DNA of 64,000 nt from Xanthobacter aminoxidans (GTDB lineage: Bacteria > Pseudomonadota > Alphaproteobacteria > Rhizobiales > Xanthobacteraceae), in the NCBI RefSeq assembly GCF_023571765.1, contig NZ_JAMJXC010000011.1, forward strand, positions 1 to 64,000. The letters are read 5' to 3'. This document shows, in pieces, positions 8,902-17,390 of the stretch. How positions within the stretch are numbered: position 1 is the stretch's first letter; each line of letters begins with the position of its first letter. A model generated the notes under the pieces. The model did no database searches and had not been told where the DNA came from. It saw only the letters and a list, made by a program, of their open reading frames with translations. Position numbers and translations under genes: made by a program.

Positions 8902-10047
8902 ATGGGTCTTCAGTCCATGGGCGATTTCAAATGGCCCGGCCTCATGCAGCCGGATGGGGCGCCCATCGCCCTCAATCGCGACGCCTTCATCGCCATCGAT
9001 CGCTACAAGGACATCAGCTACGATCCGGTGTACCGGCCGCAGGCCCTCTATCACCGCGCGCTGGAAGGCCTTAACGCCAATAACGGCGCCTTCCTGCTGC
9101 AGGAGGTGGCGACCAATTTGCCCATCTACCGGGACGACACCGGGCCCACCGACTTCCACCTGCACCTGCCGCCCGGCGGCTTTCAGCTGGTGCTCGTCAC
9201 CTCCGGCATGTTCACCTTCGACTATGACGGCAAGGTCCATTACGTGGGGCCAGGCGCGGCGATGCTGCAGAGCGCCATCGTGCACCGCCAGCTCTTCTAC
9301 ACATGGTCCGGCCTCTCCACCGAAGAGAATTTGAAGACGCCGCAGACCGTGGTGCCGGACCCTTTGTGCATGGGCTATTCCGGCAAGTTCCTCGAAGCCT
9401 TCATCACCGATCCCTCCACCTTCCCGAACCCCACCGTGGTCCGGCCGGACAAGATCCGCGAGGACGAGACGCCCCGCACCGCCTGGAAGCATCCGCTGCA
9501 CAACCGGCCAAAGGGCGCGGGCTTCTGGGTTCAGGACCCGCTCGCCCTCGACGCGCTGTTCCGCCCCTACCCGGCCGATGCGCTGGGGCCGCTGGCCTCC
9601 CCCATGCCGGTGCATGTGCGTGACCTCGGCATCGAGGCGCCGAGCGGCCATCTCGTCATCGGCCACATCATCGCCACCGATCCGCGCGGCGGCGCGGTGC
9701 TGCCCAAGTCGGCGATGGCGGCCGATGCGGAAGGGCTCGCCAAGGGCGAAGTCGTGGTCTACCGCCTCATCCGCGGCACCGCAGGTTTCGCGGACGGCGC
9801 GGGCAAGACCATCGAACTGGCCACCGGCGATACCGTGACCGCCGGCAAGAGTGCCATCCGGCTTGCCGAGATCGGCGAGGACACGCAGATCCTGCGGCTC
9901 GGCCTCCTCAACGGCTTCGATGCCCTGAAGATGTGGACGCCCGGTCAGCGGGACGAGATCGACGCCCTCGCCGGCCGGATCATCACCCGCGCGGACCTGC
10001 GCAGCGACCGTCTCGCCGGCAGCCCGGTGGGCTATCTCTACGAATAG
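8902..10047 (+). CDS. Cupin-fold protein of unknown function, 381 aa
   Basis: The ATG at 8902 follows GGGAGA. The protein has a clear cupin core: a HLHLPPGGFQ strand followed by a TSGMFTFDYDGKVHYVGPGAAMLQ strand pair and an IVHRQLFYTW segment, which supplies the histidines of a metal site (FHLHLPP, IVHRQ). A second, degenerate cupin half may lie near GEVVVYRLIRGTAGF and LATGDTVTAGKSA. There is no signal peptide, so it is cytoplasmic. It stands alone between arsH (divergent) and soxF (convergent). Bicupins of this size include dioxygenases and isomerases, but I cannot assign a substrate. Confidence 0.75.
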   Translation: MGLQSMGDFKWPGLMQPDGAPIALNRDAFIAIDRYKDISYDPVYRPQALYHRALEGLNANNGAFLLQEVATNLPIYRDDTGPTDFHLHLPPGGFQLVLVTSGMFTFDYDGKVHYVGPGAAMLQSAIVHRQLFYTWSGLSTEENLKTPQTVVPDPLCMGYSGKFLEAFITDPSTFPNPTVVRPDKIREDETPRTAWKHPLHNRPKGAGFWVQDPLALDALFRPYPADALGPLASPMPVHVRDLGIEAPSGHLVIGHIIATDPRGGAVLPKSAMAADAEGLAKGEVVVYRLIRGTAGFADGAGKTIELATGDTVTAGKSAIRLAEIGEDTQILRLGLLNGFDALKMWTPGQRDEIDALAGRIITRADLRSDRLAGSPVGYLYE

Positions 10048-10059
10048 CGCAGGCGCCGC

Positions 10060-11346
10060 TCAGCCGAACATGCCGGCGACCATGGCGCGGTACCAGTCGG
10101 CATTTTCCTCAAGCTGGCGACGGCGCAGGGCCGGCGGCTCGCGGGCAGCTGAAACGGTGCCCTCCACCTCGCGGATGCGGCCGTCCTCCGGCCGGTAAAG
10201 CCCGCTCACCTTCACCGCGTCGTCGGCCGTGATGAGGCTCCAGCAGGTGCTGGCATAGCTGGCCGATGGGGCAGCCGCGCCGAACAGGCCGGCGAGCAGC
10301 GCCCGCGCCGCCACCTGCGCCTGGCTCCCGGCGGCGAACGCGGATTTCGGAATGTCGCCCCCAATGGCCGCATCGCCGATGACGAAGACGGCCGGGTCCA
10401 GCGCCGAGGCCATGGAGCCGGCGTCCACCGGGCACCAGCCCGATGCGTCCGCGAGCCCCGCCTGCCGCGCGATGGCGCCGGCCTTCTGCGCCGGGATCAC
10501 GTTCACCAGCGCCGCCTCTTTATAGGTCTCGAAGCCGGTGACGACCGTGCCTGTCGCCGGGTCCACCGAGACGAGGCCGTCGGAGATGTCAGGCGCCATC
10601 CATTCCACCATGCCGGGATAGTGCCCCTCCCAGCCCTCCTGAAAGAGACCCTGCATGGAGAATTTCGGCTTCGGATCGACGATGACGATGCGCGCCCCGC
10701 CACGCCCGGTGCTCTTCAGGCGATGCGCCATCATGGAAGCGCGCTCGTAAGGCGCCGGGGGGCAGCGGAAGGGGTTGGGCGGGGCGGTGATGACGATGAG
10801 GCCGCCGTCGGGCACCTGATCCAGCCGCTCCTTCAGGAGGCGCAGCTGGGCGCCGCCCTTCCAGGCGTGGGGCATCGCCGTCTCGGCGGCACGGCTCCAG
10901 CCGGGCACGCTGTCATAGTCGAGATCGATGCCGGGGGAGAGGATGAGGCGGTCGTAGGGAAGGCGCCCGCCATCGGCGAGCCGCACCTCGCGCCGCTCCC
11001 GGTCGATGGCGTCGGCCCGTTGCGGCACGACGCGGACGCCGGCCCGCGCGAGGCCCTCATAGCCGAATTCCAGCGCGGCGAAATCGATGAGGCCGCCGAG
11101 CCAGAGGTTGGAGTGGAACACCGCCACGTAACGCGGCTCCGGCTCCACCAGCGTGACCTCCACCCGGCCATCGCGCAGCAGCGCCCGTGCGGCATTCGCC
11201 CCGCCGGCGCCGCCGCCCACGATCACCACGCGCGGCTTGCCCTGCGCGGCGACGTGCGGCGCGCAGAGCAGCGCCGCCGCCAGCGCCGAACCGCCCAGCA
11301 GCGCCCGCCGCGAGACGCCCGCGCGCGTCAGGCCCTCAAGCCCCAT
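10060..11346 (-). CDS. soxF: SoxF, FCSD-type sulfide dehydrogenase flavoprotein, Tat-exported, 428 aa
   Basis: This is a FccB/SoxF-type flavoprotein. Residues 11-35 form a Tat signal (SRRALLGGSALAAALL). The FAD dinucleotide motif GGGAGG is at 44-49 and GDAA at 324-327. The redox disulfide cysteines of flavocytochrome c sulfide dehydrogenases are present in FRCPPAPYER (Cys195) and TCWS (Cys368). Such proteins take electrons from sulfide or stimulate the Sox system and pass them to cytochrome c. The start at 11346 lies four bases after the dsrE stop (11351), so the genes are coupled. It is the last gene of the soxYZBCD-cytochrome-dsrE-soxF operon and meets the cupin gene end to end. Confidence 0.9.
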   Translation of the reverse strand: MGLEGLTRAGVSRRALLGGSALAAALLCAPHVAAQGKPRVVIVGGGAGGANAARALLRDGRVEVTLVEPEPRYVAVFHSNLWLGGLIDFAALEFGYEGLARAGVRVVPQRADAIDRERREVRLADGGRLPYDRLILSPGIDLDYDSVPGWSRAAETAMPHAWKGGAQLRLLKERLDQVPDGGLIVITAPPNPFRCPPAPYERASMMAHRLKSTGRGGARIVIVDPKPKFSMQGLFQEGWEGHYPGMVEWMAPDISDGLVSVDPATGTVVTGFETYKEAALVNVIPAQKAGAIARQAGLADASGWCPVDAGSMASALDPAVFVIGDAAIGGDIPKSAFAAGSQAQVAARALLAGLFGAAAPSASYASTCWSLITADDAVKVSGLYRPEDGRIREVEGTVSAAREPPALRRRQLEENADWYRAMVAGMFG

Positions 11347-11350
11347 GTCG

Positions 11351-11872
11351 TCAGCCGACCTTGAGGTAGCCGAACCCCTTGCCCTGCAATGCGCCGGCGG
11401 TGGCGATGCCGGAGGGCACGAAGGCGATGAAGGCCTCATCGCGCGCCTTCTCCTTGGGCACATGGTTGCGCTCGAAGGTGTAGGCGCACAGGTAGACCTT
11501 CAGCCCGTTCTTGGCGAGGGCGGCAATCTTCTCGTTGAGCGTGGGATCGAGGGTTTCCTTCTCCCACATGGTGCCGTTGAGATTGTCGAGGAAGAATTTG
11601 ATGCCGCCCGCATGGGCCACCATCACGATCTGCAGCGCGAAGGGATCGGCGCCGTAGGAGGCGTAATGGTTGTTGATGTTGTTCAGCGTCTGGGCGAACC
11701 GGGCATGGTCGCCATAGTCCACGTGATAGACGCAGGCGGTGTCCGCTTCCTTCTTGATGTCGGCGAGCTGGAGCGACTGCACGGCGGCGTGGGCCGACGT
11801 TGAGGCCGCGATCGGCGCGGCGCCTGCAAGCGCCATGGTGCCGAGGAAGGCCCGGCGGTCGAACTGGGGCAT
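11351..11872 (-). CDS. DsrE-family protein with Tat signal, in the sox operon, 173 aa
   Basis: The ATG at 11872 follows GAGAGGAA. The N-terminus has a Tat signal (FDRRAFLGTMALAGAAP, likely cut at AHA), so the protein acts in the periplasm. The mature part is a single DsrE/F-like domain: VYHVDYGDHARFAQTLNNI, the strand LQIVMVAHAGGIKFF, and KNGLKVYLCAYTFERN. The cysteine in LCAYTF lies where active DsrE/TusD-type proteins carry the sulfur-binding cysteine; a second is at TACVYH. Family members move sulfane sulfur. Position between a cytochrome c and soxF suggests it works with these at the sulfide/polysulfide step, which is inference. Confidence 0.85.
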   Translation of the reverse strand: MPQFDRRAFLGTMALAGAAPIAASTSAHAAVQSLQLADIKKEADTACVYHVDYGDHARFAQTLNNINNHYASYGADPFALQIVMVAHAGGIKFFLDNLNGTMWEKETLDPTLNEKIAALAKNGLKVYLCAYTFERNHVPKEKARDEAFIAFVPSGIATAGALQGKGFGYLKVG

Positions 11873-11971
11873 GGTTTCCTCTCCCGTCATCGGCGTCTGG
11901 CGCGCCGTGTGCTTCGGACTGTGCCACCCGCCGCCCCCGCTCCGCAACGGCGCGGCGGGCCGGCGCGCGAA

Positions 11972-12367
11972 CTACTTCTTCGAGCCGTCCGGCTTGAACT
12001 GGGCGAGGAAGGCGATGAGATCGGCGCGCTCCTGCTCGTTCTTGACGCCGGCGAAGGCCATCTTGCCCTTGGGCGCGAGGTGCTTGGGATTCTCGATGTA
12101 GTCGCTGAGGGTCGCCTCGTCCCACACCTTGCCGGCGGCGGCGCCGTCCTTGATGTCCTGGGAATAGGAATAGCCCTCGAAATGCGCCCATTTGGCGCCG
12201 ACGATGCCATTGAGGGGCGGGCCGACCTTCACCTTCGCGTCAGGGCCGACCGCATGGCAAGCCATGCACTTCTTGAACACGGTCTCGCCCTTGGCGATGT
12301 CCGGGTCGGCGTGCGCCGGGGCAGCGGCGACGCCGAGCAGGAGGGCGACCATCACGGGGATGCGCAC
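11972..12367 (-). CDS. Class I monoheme cytochrome c in the sox operon, 131 aa
   Basis: The GTG at 12367, behind a GAGGA site, is the likely start. A signal peptide ends at AHA (residue ~20). The heme site is CMACH near residue 34-38; the distal methionine is probably in APKGKMAFAGV. Length and layout match c550/c2-type electron carriers. It follows soxD, whose product carries only one heme here, and precedes dsrE and soxF. It may accept electrons from SoxCD, SoxXA or the flavoprotein; which partner is not shown by the sequence. Confidence 0.92.
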   Translation of the reverse strand: MRIPVMVALLLGVAAAPAHADPDIAKGETVFKKCMACHAVGPDAKVKVGPPLNGIVGAKWAHFEGYSYSQDIKDGAAAGKVWDEATLSDYIENPKHLAPKGKMAFAGVKNEQERADLIAFLAQFKPDGSKK

Positions 12368-12402
12368 GATCCTCGTCCTTTCCGTTGGAGGGGCTGTGTG
12401 GT

Positions 12403-12422
12403 GTCCCGGCCGCGGCCGGGAC
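12403..12422. repeat. Perfect 20-bp palindrome between soxD and the cytochrome c gene
   Basis: GTCCCGGCCGCGGCCGGGAC is its own reverse complement and occupies most of the 81-base gap. It has no T-run, so a terminator is unlikely; it could set a stability boundary in the transcript or be a relic of the GTCCCGGC-type intergenic repeats also seen at 51898-52029. Confidence 0.8.
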
Positions 12423-12448
12423 CCTTCCTTGGTGTCACGACGGGCGGC

Positions 12449-13228
12449 TCACTCCAGATTCCCCTTGGGCTGATCGCCATCCGGCGTCACGTTGAGGATC
12501 TGGGCGCGGGCGGTGACATGGACCTCGCCGCTGCAGTCCTTCATGCAGGGGTTCTTCTTCCAGAAGGCCTTTTCCGAGGTCTCCCGGTCGTCGTCGTAGA
12601 AGTTGGCCTCGTTGGGCAAATCCACCTTTGGAAAGTTGTCCTTCGAGAGCACGTAGTCCTCGGCAACGAGATCGTTGAGGTTCAGAAGATACGCGACGAT
12701 GGCGTAGGTCTGGTCCGGCGAGAGCGACAGGTTGCTGCCGAAGGGCATGGCCCGGTGCACGTAGTCATAGACCGTGGAGGCGTAGGGCCAGAAGGAGCCG
12801 ATGGTCTTTTCCGGCCGCTCGGATTTCAGGGTGCCGCGCCCGCCGGCCAGCACCGGCCAGCGGCCGGCGCCCTCGCCGAACTCGCCGTGGCACTGGGCAC
12901 AGTTCTGCAGGAACAGCTCCTCTCCCTCCTTCACCGAGCCCTTGCCCGGCGGCAGGCCCTCGCCATCGGCGCGCACGTCGATGTTCCAGGCGGCGATCTC
13001 CTCGGGCAGCGCGGGGCGGCCGAGGGCGATGGTCTTGGCGGCGGTCGGCGCGGTCGCAGCGGGAGCCGCCACGTTCACCGCCTGCCGGGCCTTGTCCGCG
13101 CCTGCCTTATCCTTCTCCGCCTTCGCCGCGGGCTTTGCGGGCTGGGGATCGGCCACGGCCATGCCGGAGACGGCCAGAGCGCCGGCGAGCAAGGCGGAAG
13201 CGAGGAGCGTCTCAGCCGACTTCCACAT
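12449..13228 (-). CDS. soxD: SoxD, cytochrome c subunit of sulfane dehydrogenase, one-heme form, 259 aa
   Basis: The ATG at 13228 overlaps the end of soxC by 17 bases. A signal peptide ends near AVA (residue 26), followed by an Ala/Pro/Lys-rich linker to ~65. The single heme site is CAQCH at 110-114; the distal methionine is probably Met161 (HRAMPFGSN). A C-terminal CMKDC (228-232) could form a disulfide. Paracoccus SoxD is a longer diheme protein (~380 residues), so the second heme domain is absent; the adjacent small cytochrome may replace it. SoxCD removes six electrons from the sulfane sulfur on SoxY. Confidence 0.92.
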   Translation of the reverse strand: MWKSAETLLASALLAGALAVSGMAVADPQPAKPAAKAEKDKAGADKARQAVNVAAPAATAPTAAKTIALGRPALPEEIAAWNIDVRADGEGLPPGKGSVKEGEELFLQNCAQCHGEFGEGAGRWPVLAGGRGTLKSERPEKTIGSFWPYASTVYDYVHRAMPFGSNLSLSPDQTYAIVAYLLNLNDLVAEDYVLSKDNFPKVDLPNEANFYDDDRETSEKAFWKKNPCMKDCSGEVHVTARAQILNVTPDGDQPKGNLE

Positions 13229-14525
13229 TTTCCGTCTCCCCGTTGGAGCGCACCAGCCACGTCTGGATGCCGTTGTTGTGATAGATGGAATTGGTGCCGC
13301 GAATGGCCCGCAGCTCCTGCTTGGTGGGCTGGACATAGCCGGTGTCGTCCATGGCGCGGGACTGCACCATCAGCTCCTGCCCGGCCCAGTCGAAATCGAG
13401 ATAGAAGCGCGTCATGGACATGGGCGTGGCCGGCCCGTCGAGGCGCGCGGTGGTCCAGTTGCGCCCGCCGTCCAGCGACACATCCACCCGCGCGATGGTG
13501 CCGCGCCCGGACCAGGCGATGCCGGAGAGCACGTTCGGCCCCTTGTGCTTCAGGGGCGCCTGCGGGCTCGGGCTCGTCACCACGGATTTCGCATCCATCA
13601 CGAAGGTGAAGCGGCGGGAGCGGCCATCGGCGAGAAGGTCGGTGTATTTCGAGGTTTCCTCCCGCTGCTGCCAGGGCTGGTCGCCGATCTTGAGGCGGCG
13701 CAGCCACTTGACCCACATGTTGCCTTCCCAGCCCGGCACCACGAGCCGCACCGGATAGCCCTGCTCGGGCCGGAGCGCCTCGCCATTCATGCCGAAGGCG
13801 ACGAGGCAGTCGTTCATGGCTTTTTCGAGCGGGATGGAGCGCGTCATCACCGCCGCGTCGGCGCCTTCGGCGAGCACCCATTTGCCCTTGGGATTGACGC
13901 CGGCCATGTCCAGCAGCGTCTTCAAAGGCACGCCGGTGTAGAAGAGATTGTGGATCATGCCGTGGGTGAACTGGCAGCCATTGAGCTGCGCACCGCGCCA
14001 CTCCATGCCGGAATTCGCCGCGCATTCGAGGAAATAGGGGCGGTTCACCCGGCCCGGCATGCGCTTCAGGTCTTCCAGCGTGAAGACGAGCGGCTTGTCC
14101 ACCATGCCGTGGATCATCAGCCGATACTTGTCCGGGTCGATCTCCGCCTGCCCGCCATGGTGCCGCACGAAGCACAGGCCGTTGGGCGTGATGACGCTGT
14201 CGAGGGCGTAGAGCGGGGTGAAGCTGACCGAGCTTTGCGAGCTGGCGGTGAGCCATGTCACCTCCCGGCGCACCACGTCCTTCTCGAAGACGGACGGCTT
14301 GCCATAGGGGTTCTCGTTGACCGGCGCGCCCAGCGTCTTGGTCCAGTCGGGCACCGGCACGATGTTGGGATCGGGCGTGCCGGCGGCCGGGGCGGCAAGG
14401 GCGGAACCTCCGCCGGCGGCAACGGCGCCCGCGCCGATCCCGGCGAGGTTGAGGAAGCGCCTGCGGGAGAGCGACGGTTTCGCGCCGGTCGCGCGTTCCG
14501 TCGGGGGCAGACTGGTGTCGGACAT
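13212..14525 (-). CDS. soxC: SoxC, molybdenum subunit of sulfane dehydrogenase, 437 aa
   Basis: This is a sulfite-oxidase-family protein. A Tat signal (SRRRFLNLAG at 20-29) exports it folded with its cofactor. The molybdopterin-ligating cysteine is Cys168 in FLECAANSGMEWRG. The C-terminal dimerisation domain (from about KHKGPNVLSG) ends in FYLDFDWAGQEL. With SoxD it oxidises SoxY-bound sulfane sulfur, so thiosulfate can go fully to sulfate without sulfur globules. The start at 14525 follows GGGAGGA; an AT-rich inverted repeat precedes it, which may allow a separate promoter. Stop overlaps soxD. Confidence 0.95.
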   Translation of the reverse strand: MSDTSLPPTERATGAKPSLSRRRFLNLAGIGAGAVAAGGGSALAAPAAGTPDPNIVPVPDWTKTLGAPVNENPYGKPSVFEKDVVRREVTWLTASSQSSVSFTPLYALDSVITPNGLCFVRHHGGQAEIDPDKYRLMIHGMVDKPLVFTLEDLKRMPGRVNRPYFLECAANSGMEWRGAQLNGCQFTHGMIHNLFYTGVPLKTLLDMAGVNPKGKWVLAEGADAAVMTRSIPLEKAMNDCLVAFGMNGEALRPEQGYPVRLVVPGWEGNMWVKWLRRLKIGDQPWQQREETSKYTDLLADGRSRRFTFVMDAKSVVTSPSPQAPLKHKGPNVLSGIAWSGRGTIARVDVSLDGGRNWTTARLDGPATPMSMTRFYLDFDWAGQELMVQSRAMDDTGYVQPTKQELRAIRGTNSIYHNNGIQTWLVRSNGETENVEVG

Positions 14526-14538
14526 GGGCGTCCTCCCT

Positions 14539-14568
14539 GATATTCTTTTATTCGTAGATTTGAATATT
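14539..14568. promoter_or_regulatory. AT-rich inverted repeat ahead of soxC, possible SoxR operator or internal promoter
   Basis: GATATTC (14539-14545) and GAATATT (14562-14568) form an inverted repeat with a 16-base spacer in the 78-base soxB-soxC gap. It stands out sharply from the GC-rich surroundings and resembles the AT-rich patches between soxY/soxA and soxV/soxS. A regulatory role is inferred. Confidence 0.4.
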
Positions 14569-14603
14569 TTGATTGGAATCGTGTGCCGGAAGGGCGTTGC
14601 GCC

Positions 14604-16307
14604 TCACGCGCCCGTCACCTTCACCGAGGCGTTGGGGGCGATCTTCACGGCCTTGGTGTCGGTCACGTAGCGCTCCACCAGCTCCCACACCGGCGGGCCT
14701 TCCACATTCTGGGCGATGGAGGCCCAGCCGGCGACCGTATAGGCCTTGTCGGCCTCCAGCGGCTTGCCGGTCTTGAGGAAGGTGAGGTCGGAGATGCGCT
14801 GGCCAGACCCCTTCGACACGTCGATGGCATAGCCCACCCCGCCGACGCGCACCATGTCGCCGCCGCCCTGGAAGTAAGGATCGGGATTGAAGATGTTGTC
14901 GGCCACGTCTTCCAGCACGTCCTTCAGCTGCTTGCCGGTCATGGTGTTGCGGTAGCAGGCGGGATAGGTGATGGCGGTGGCGTTGGCCACGGCATCGAAG
15001 GTGATGGGATCACCCGGCAGCAGCGTGCCACCCCAGCGGAAGCCGGGGGAGAGGGCGATTTCCGCGTCGCGCTCCTTCATGATCGCATCGCAGATCATGT
15101 CGTCGAACGTGCCGTTGAAATTGCCGCGGCGGTAGAGAAGGCTGTCGGCGCGGCCGAGTTCGCGGGACAGATTCTTGGCATAGGGCGCGCGGATGTCCGT
15201 CACGAGCTTCGCCATCTCCGCGTCGGGCGTGATGACGTCCGAGAACACCGGGATGAGCTGGAAGCGATAGCCGGTGACCTTCTTGTCCTTCACGTCGAGA
15301 TCGAGGCGGGACACGAACTTGCCGTGGGAACCGGTGGCCACCAGCAGCGTCTTGCCCACCTCCACCGCGCGCGGCATGGCATCATGGGTGTGGGCGGTGA
15401 GGATCACGTCAATGCCGGAGACGCGGGACGCCATCTTGCGGTCCACGTCGAAGCCGTTGTGGGAGAGCACCACCACCGCATCGGCCCCGCCGGCGCGGGC
15501 GGCGTCCACCTGCTTCTGCATGTCCTCCTCGCGGATGCCGAACTCCCAGTCCGGGATCATCCAGCGCGGGTTGGAGATGGGAGTGCGGGGGAAGGCCTGG
15601 CCGATGACAGCTACCTTGGCGCCGCCCTTCTCGAAGGTCTTCGCCGCATCGAACACCGGCTCCTGCCACTCGGCCGAGCGCACGTTCTGGGCGAGGAAGG
15701 CGAAGGGCGCCTTCTCCTTGATCTCGGTCACGCGGTCGGCGCCGTAGGTGAATTCCCAGTGCCCGACCATGGCGTCCGTGCCGAGGGCGGAGAACACCTT
15801 CACCATGTCCTCGCCCTGCGTCTTCAGGGAGGACCAGGAGCCCTGGAGCCCGTCACCGCCATCCAGCAGCAGCACCTTGTCCGCGCCGCGCTCGGCCCGG
15901 ATCGCCTTCACCAACGTGGCGATGCGATCCACGCCGCCCATGCGTCCATAGGTATGGGCGAGCTGGGTGAAGTCTTCGGAGGTGAGGGAATAGGCGTCGC
16001 GGGTGCCGCCCTTCAGGCCGAAATACTTGAGGAAAGCTGCATCGGTAAGGTGCGGCGGCACGCCCCGCGCCTCACCCACGCCGAGATTGATGGAAGGCTC
16101 GCGGAAATAGAGCGGCACGAGCTGGGCGTGGATATCGGTGATGTGCAGGATGGTGAAGGTGCCGGCATTGCCGAACTTCAGCAAATCCGCCTGGCTCAGC
16201 GCCTGCGCGCCGACCGCCTGCGCCAGCCCGGTGCCGGAGGCGGCGAGCAGGCCGGCGAGGGCCGTTCCGGCGGACAGAAAATCGCGCCTTGAGATCATGA
16301 GGGCCAC
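14604..16307 (-). CDS. soxB: SoxB, dimanganese sulfate thiol hydrolase, 567 aa
   Basis: SoxB cleaves sulfate from the S-sulfonated SoxY carrier in the periplasm. It belongs to the 5'-nucleotidase/metallophosphoesterase family. The metal-site blocks are all visible: ITDIHAQ near the N-terminus, LLLDGGDGLQGS, the SoxB-specific VGHWEFTYG, VVLSHNGFDVD and LTAHTHDAMP with TGSHGKFV. A Tat signal (ISRRDFLSAGTALAG) is present. The GTG at 16307 has a GAGAAAG site; the ATG at 16298 is an alternative that removes three residues. Length matches the family. It follows soxZ and is separated from soxC by an AT-rich gap. Confidence 0.96.
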   Translation of the reverse strand: MALMISRRDFLSAGTALAGLLAASGTGLAQAVGAQALSQADLLKFGNAGTFTILHITDIHAQLVPLYFREPSINLGVGEARGVPPHLTDAAFLKYFGLKGGTRDAYSLTSEDFTQLAHTYGRMGGVDRIATLVKAIRAERGADKVLLLDGGDGLQGSWSSLKTQGEDMVKVFSALGTDAMVGHWEFTYGADRVTEIKEKAPFAFLAQNVRSAEWQEPVFDAAKTFEKGGAKVAVIGQAFPRTPISNPRWMIPDWEFGIREEDMQKQVDAARAGGADAVVVLSHNGFDVDRKMASRVSGIDVILTAHTHDAMPRAVEVGKTLLVATGSHGKFVSRLDLDVKDKKVTGYRFQLIPVFSDVITPDAEMAKLVTDIRAPYAKNLSRELGRADSLLYRRGNFNGTFDDMICDAIMKERDAEIALSPGFRWGGTLLPGDPITFDAVANATAITYPACYRNTMTGKQLKDVLEDVADNIFNPDPYFQGGGDMVRVGGVGYAIDVSKGSGQRISDLTFLKTGKPLEADKAYTVAGWASIAQNVEGPPVWELVERYVTDTKAVKIAPNASVKVTGA

Positions 16308-16399
16308 GCTTTCTCAGGTCATGGCGGGAGCGCCCACCGGATCGCGAGATCCGATGGCGCGTCCACCGACAACAACGGAACAATGCGAGGGGCGTCGCC

Positions 16400-16729
16400 T
16401 CAGGCGACGGTGAGCTTCGCGGTGGCCTTCTGCTCGGCGCCGCCGTCATCCTTCCAGGTGAAGGTGAACTCGCCGCTCTCCTTCGCCTTGAAGAAGAAGG
16501 ACTGGTAGGGGTTCGCCGAAATGGAGGTGAACCACTCCGCGGTGAAGAAGGGCTTGCCGTTGAAGGCGGCCTGGAAGGTGTTGATGATGTCGCGCGGCAC
16601 GGTCTTTCCGGCGGCATCCTTGCGCTGGCCGCTTTCCATCTCGTGCGAAATCAGGGTCTTGATCTCGATGATCTCGCCCGCCTTGGCCTGGGCAGGCACG
16701 CGCACGCGCGGCTGGGACTTGAGGGCCAT
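16400..16729 (-). CDS. soxZ: SoxZ, partner of the sulfur carrier SoxY, 109 aa
   Basis: The protein has no signal peptide, as usual for SoxZ, which is exported bound to SoxY. Recognisable blocks are RVRVPAQAKAGEIIEIKTLI, SHEMESGQRKD, IINTFQAAFNGKPFF and the C-terminal EFTFTWKDDGG, the beta-sandwich typical of the family. The ATG at 16729 follows GGAGGAAA. Downstream of soxY by 87 bases and upstream of soxB by 92 bases, in one operon. Confidence 0.96.
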   Translation of the reverse strand: MALKSQPRVRVPAQAKAGEIIEIKTLISHEMESGQRKDAAGKTVPRDIINTFQAAFNGKPFFTAEWFTSISANPYQSFFFKAKESGEFTFTWKDDGGAEQKATAKLTVA

Positions 16730-16816
16730 GGGTTTCCTCCGGTTTCTGCTCGGCGGCGCTCCGGCGCGCGCCTGTTCTGTTCTTTTGTGTGTTCGGGCCG
16801 TGATTCGACTGTCGTA

Positions 16817-17290
16817 TCAGCCGCCGCAACCACCGATGGTGACTTTCACCTGCACCTTGGCCGAATAAAGCTGTCCGTTGGACATCTCCGCCACGGCGAT
16901 GACGTTCTGCGTCTGCGCGAGTCGCATGCGGGTGGAGGCGGAGGCTTTTCCGCTCTCGGGGGTGAAGTGATAGGTCACCACCTGCGGCAGCGGATTGCCG
17001 TCGGCGAAGACGTGGACGGACTTCACGAAGTCCGTCTCGGTCATCGGGCTTTCCACATCGATGTTGATGGGCACGACGAGGCCGTTCTCGGCGATCTCGG
17101 GCATGTCGAGCTTGATCTTGCCCTCGCCCATGGTCTTGCCGGCGAACAGCTTCTTCATTTCGTCCGCCACCTGCGCCTCGGTGGCGAGCGCCATGCGCGG
17201 CGCCAGCACGGCGGCGAATGCGGCGAGGCCGGCGAGCTTCAGCGCGCGGCGTCGCGTAGAGACAAGGGTGACGTCGAGACGGGGCGGCAT
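16817..17290 (-). CDS. soxY: SoxY, covalent sulfur carrier, 157 aa
   Basis: SoxY holds pathway intermediates on a cysteine in the C-terminal GGCGG swinging arm, which is intact here. A twin-arginine-type signal (STRRRALKLAGLAAFAAVL) ends near ALA and would carry SoxZ along. The start at 17290 follows AGGAGG; an upstream open stretch to 17449 lacks a ribosome site and reads through the promoter region. First gene of the leftward sox operon, divergent from soxA. Confidence 0.96.
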   Translation of the reverse strand: MPPRLDVTLVSTRRRALKLAGLAAFAAVLAPRMALATEAQVADEMKKLFAGKTMGEGKIKLDMPEIAENGLVVPINIDVESPMTETDFVKSVHVFADGNPLPQVVTYHFTPESGKASASTRMRLAQTQNVIAVAEMSNGQLYSAKVQVKVTIGGCGG

Positions 17291-17390
17291 GCGTTTTCCT
17301 CCTGGCACGACCGGCGCTTGAGGGCCGGCTTTTGGCGTTGTTCTTGTTGAATCTCGTCCCCGTGACGGCGGTGGTCTCGGCGGATCAATT

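Noticed and set aside
12403-12422. Terminator between soxD and the cytochrome c gene
   Set aside because: The palindrome has no loop or T-run and lies inside what looks like a continuing operon.
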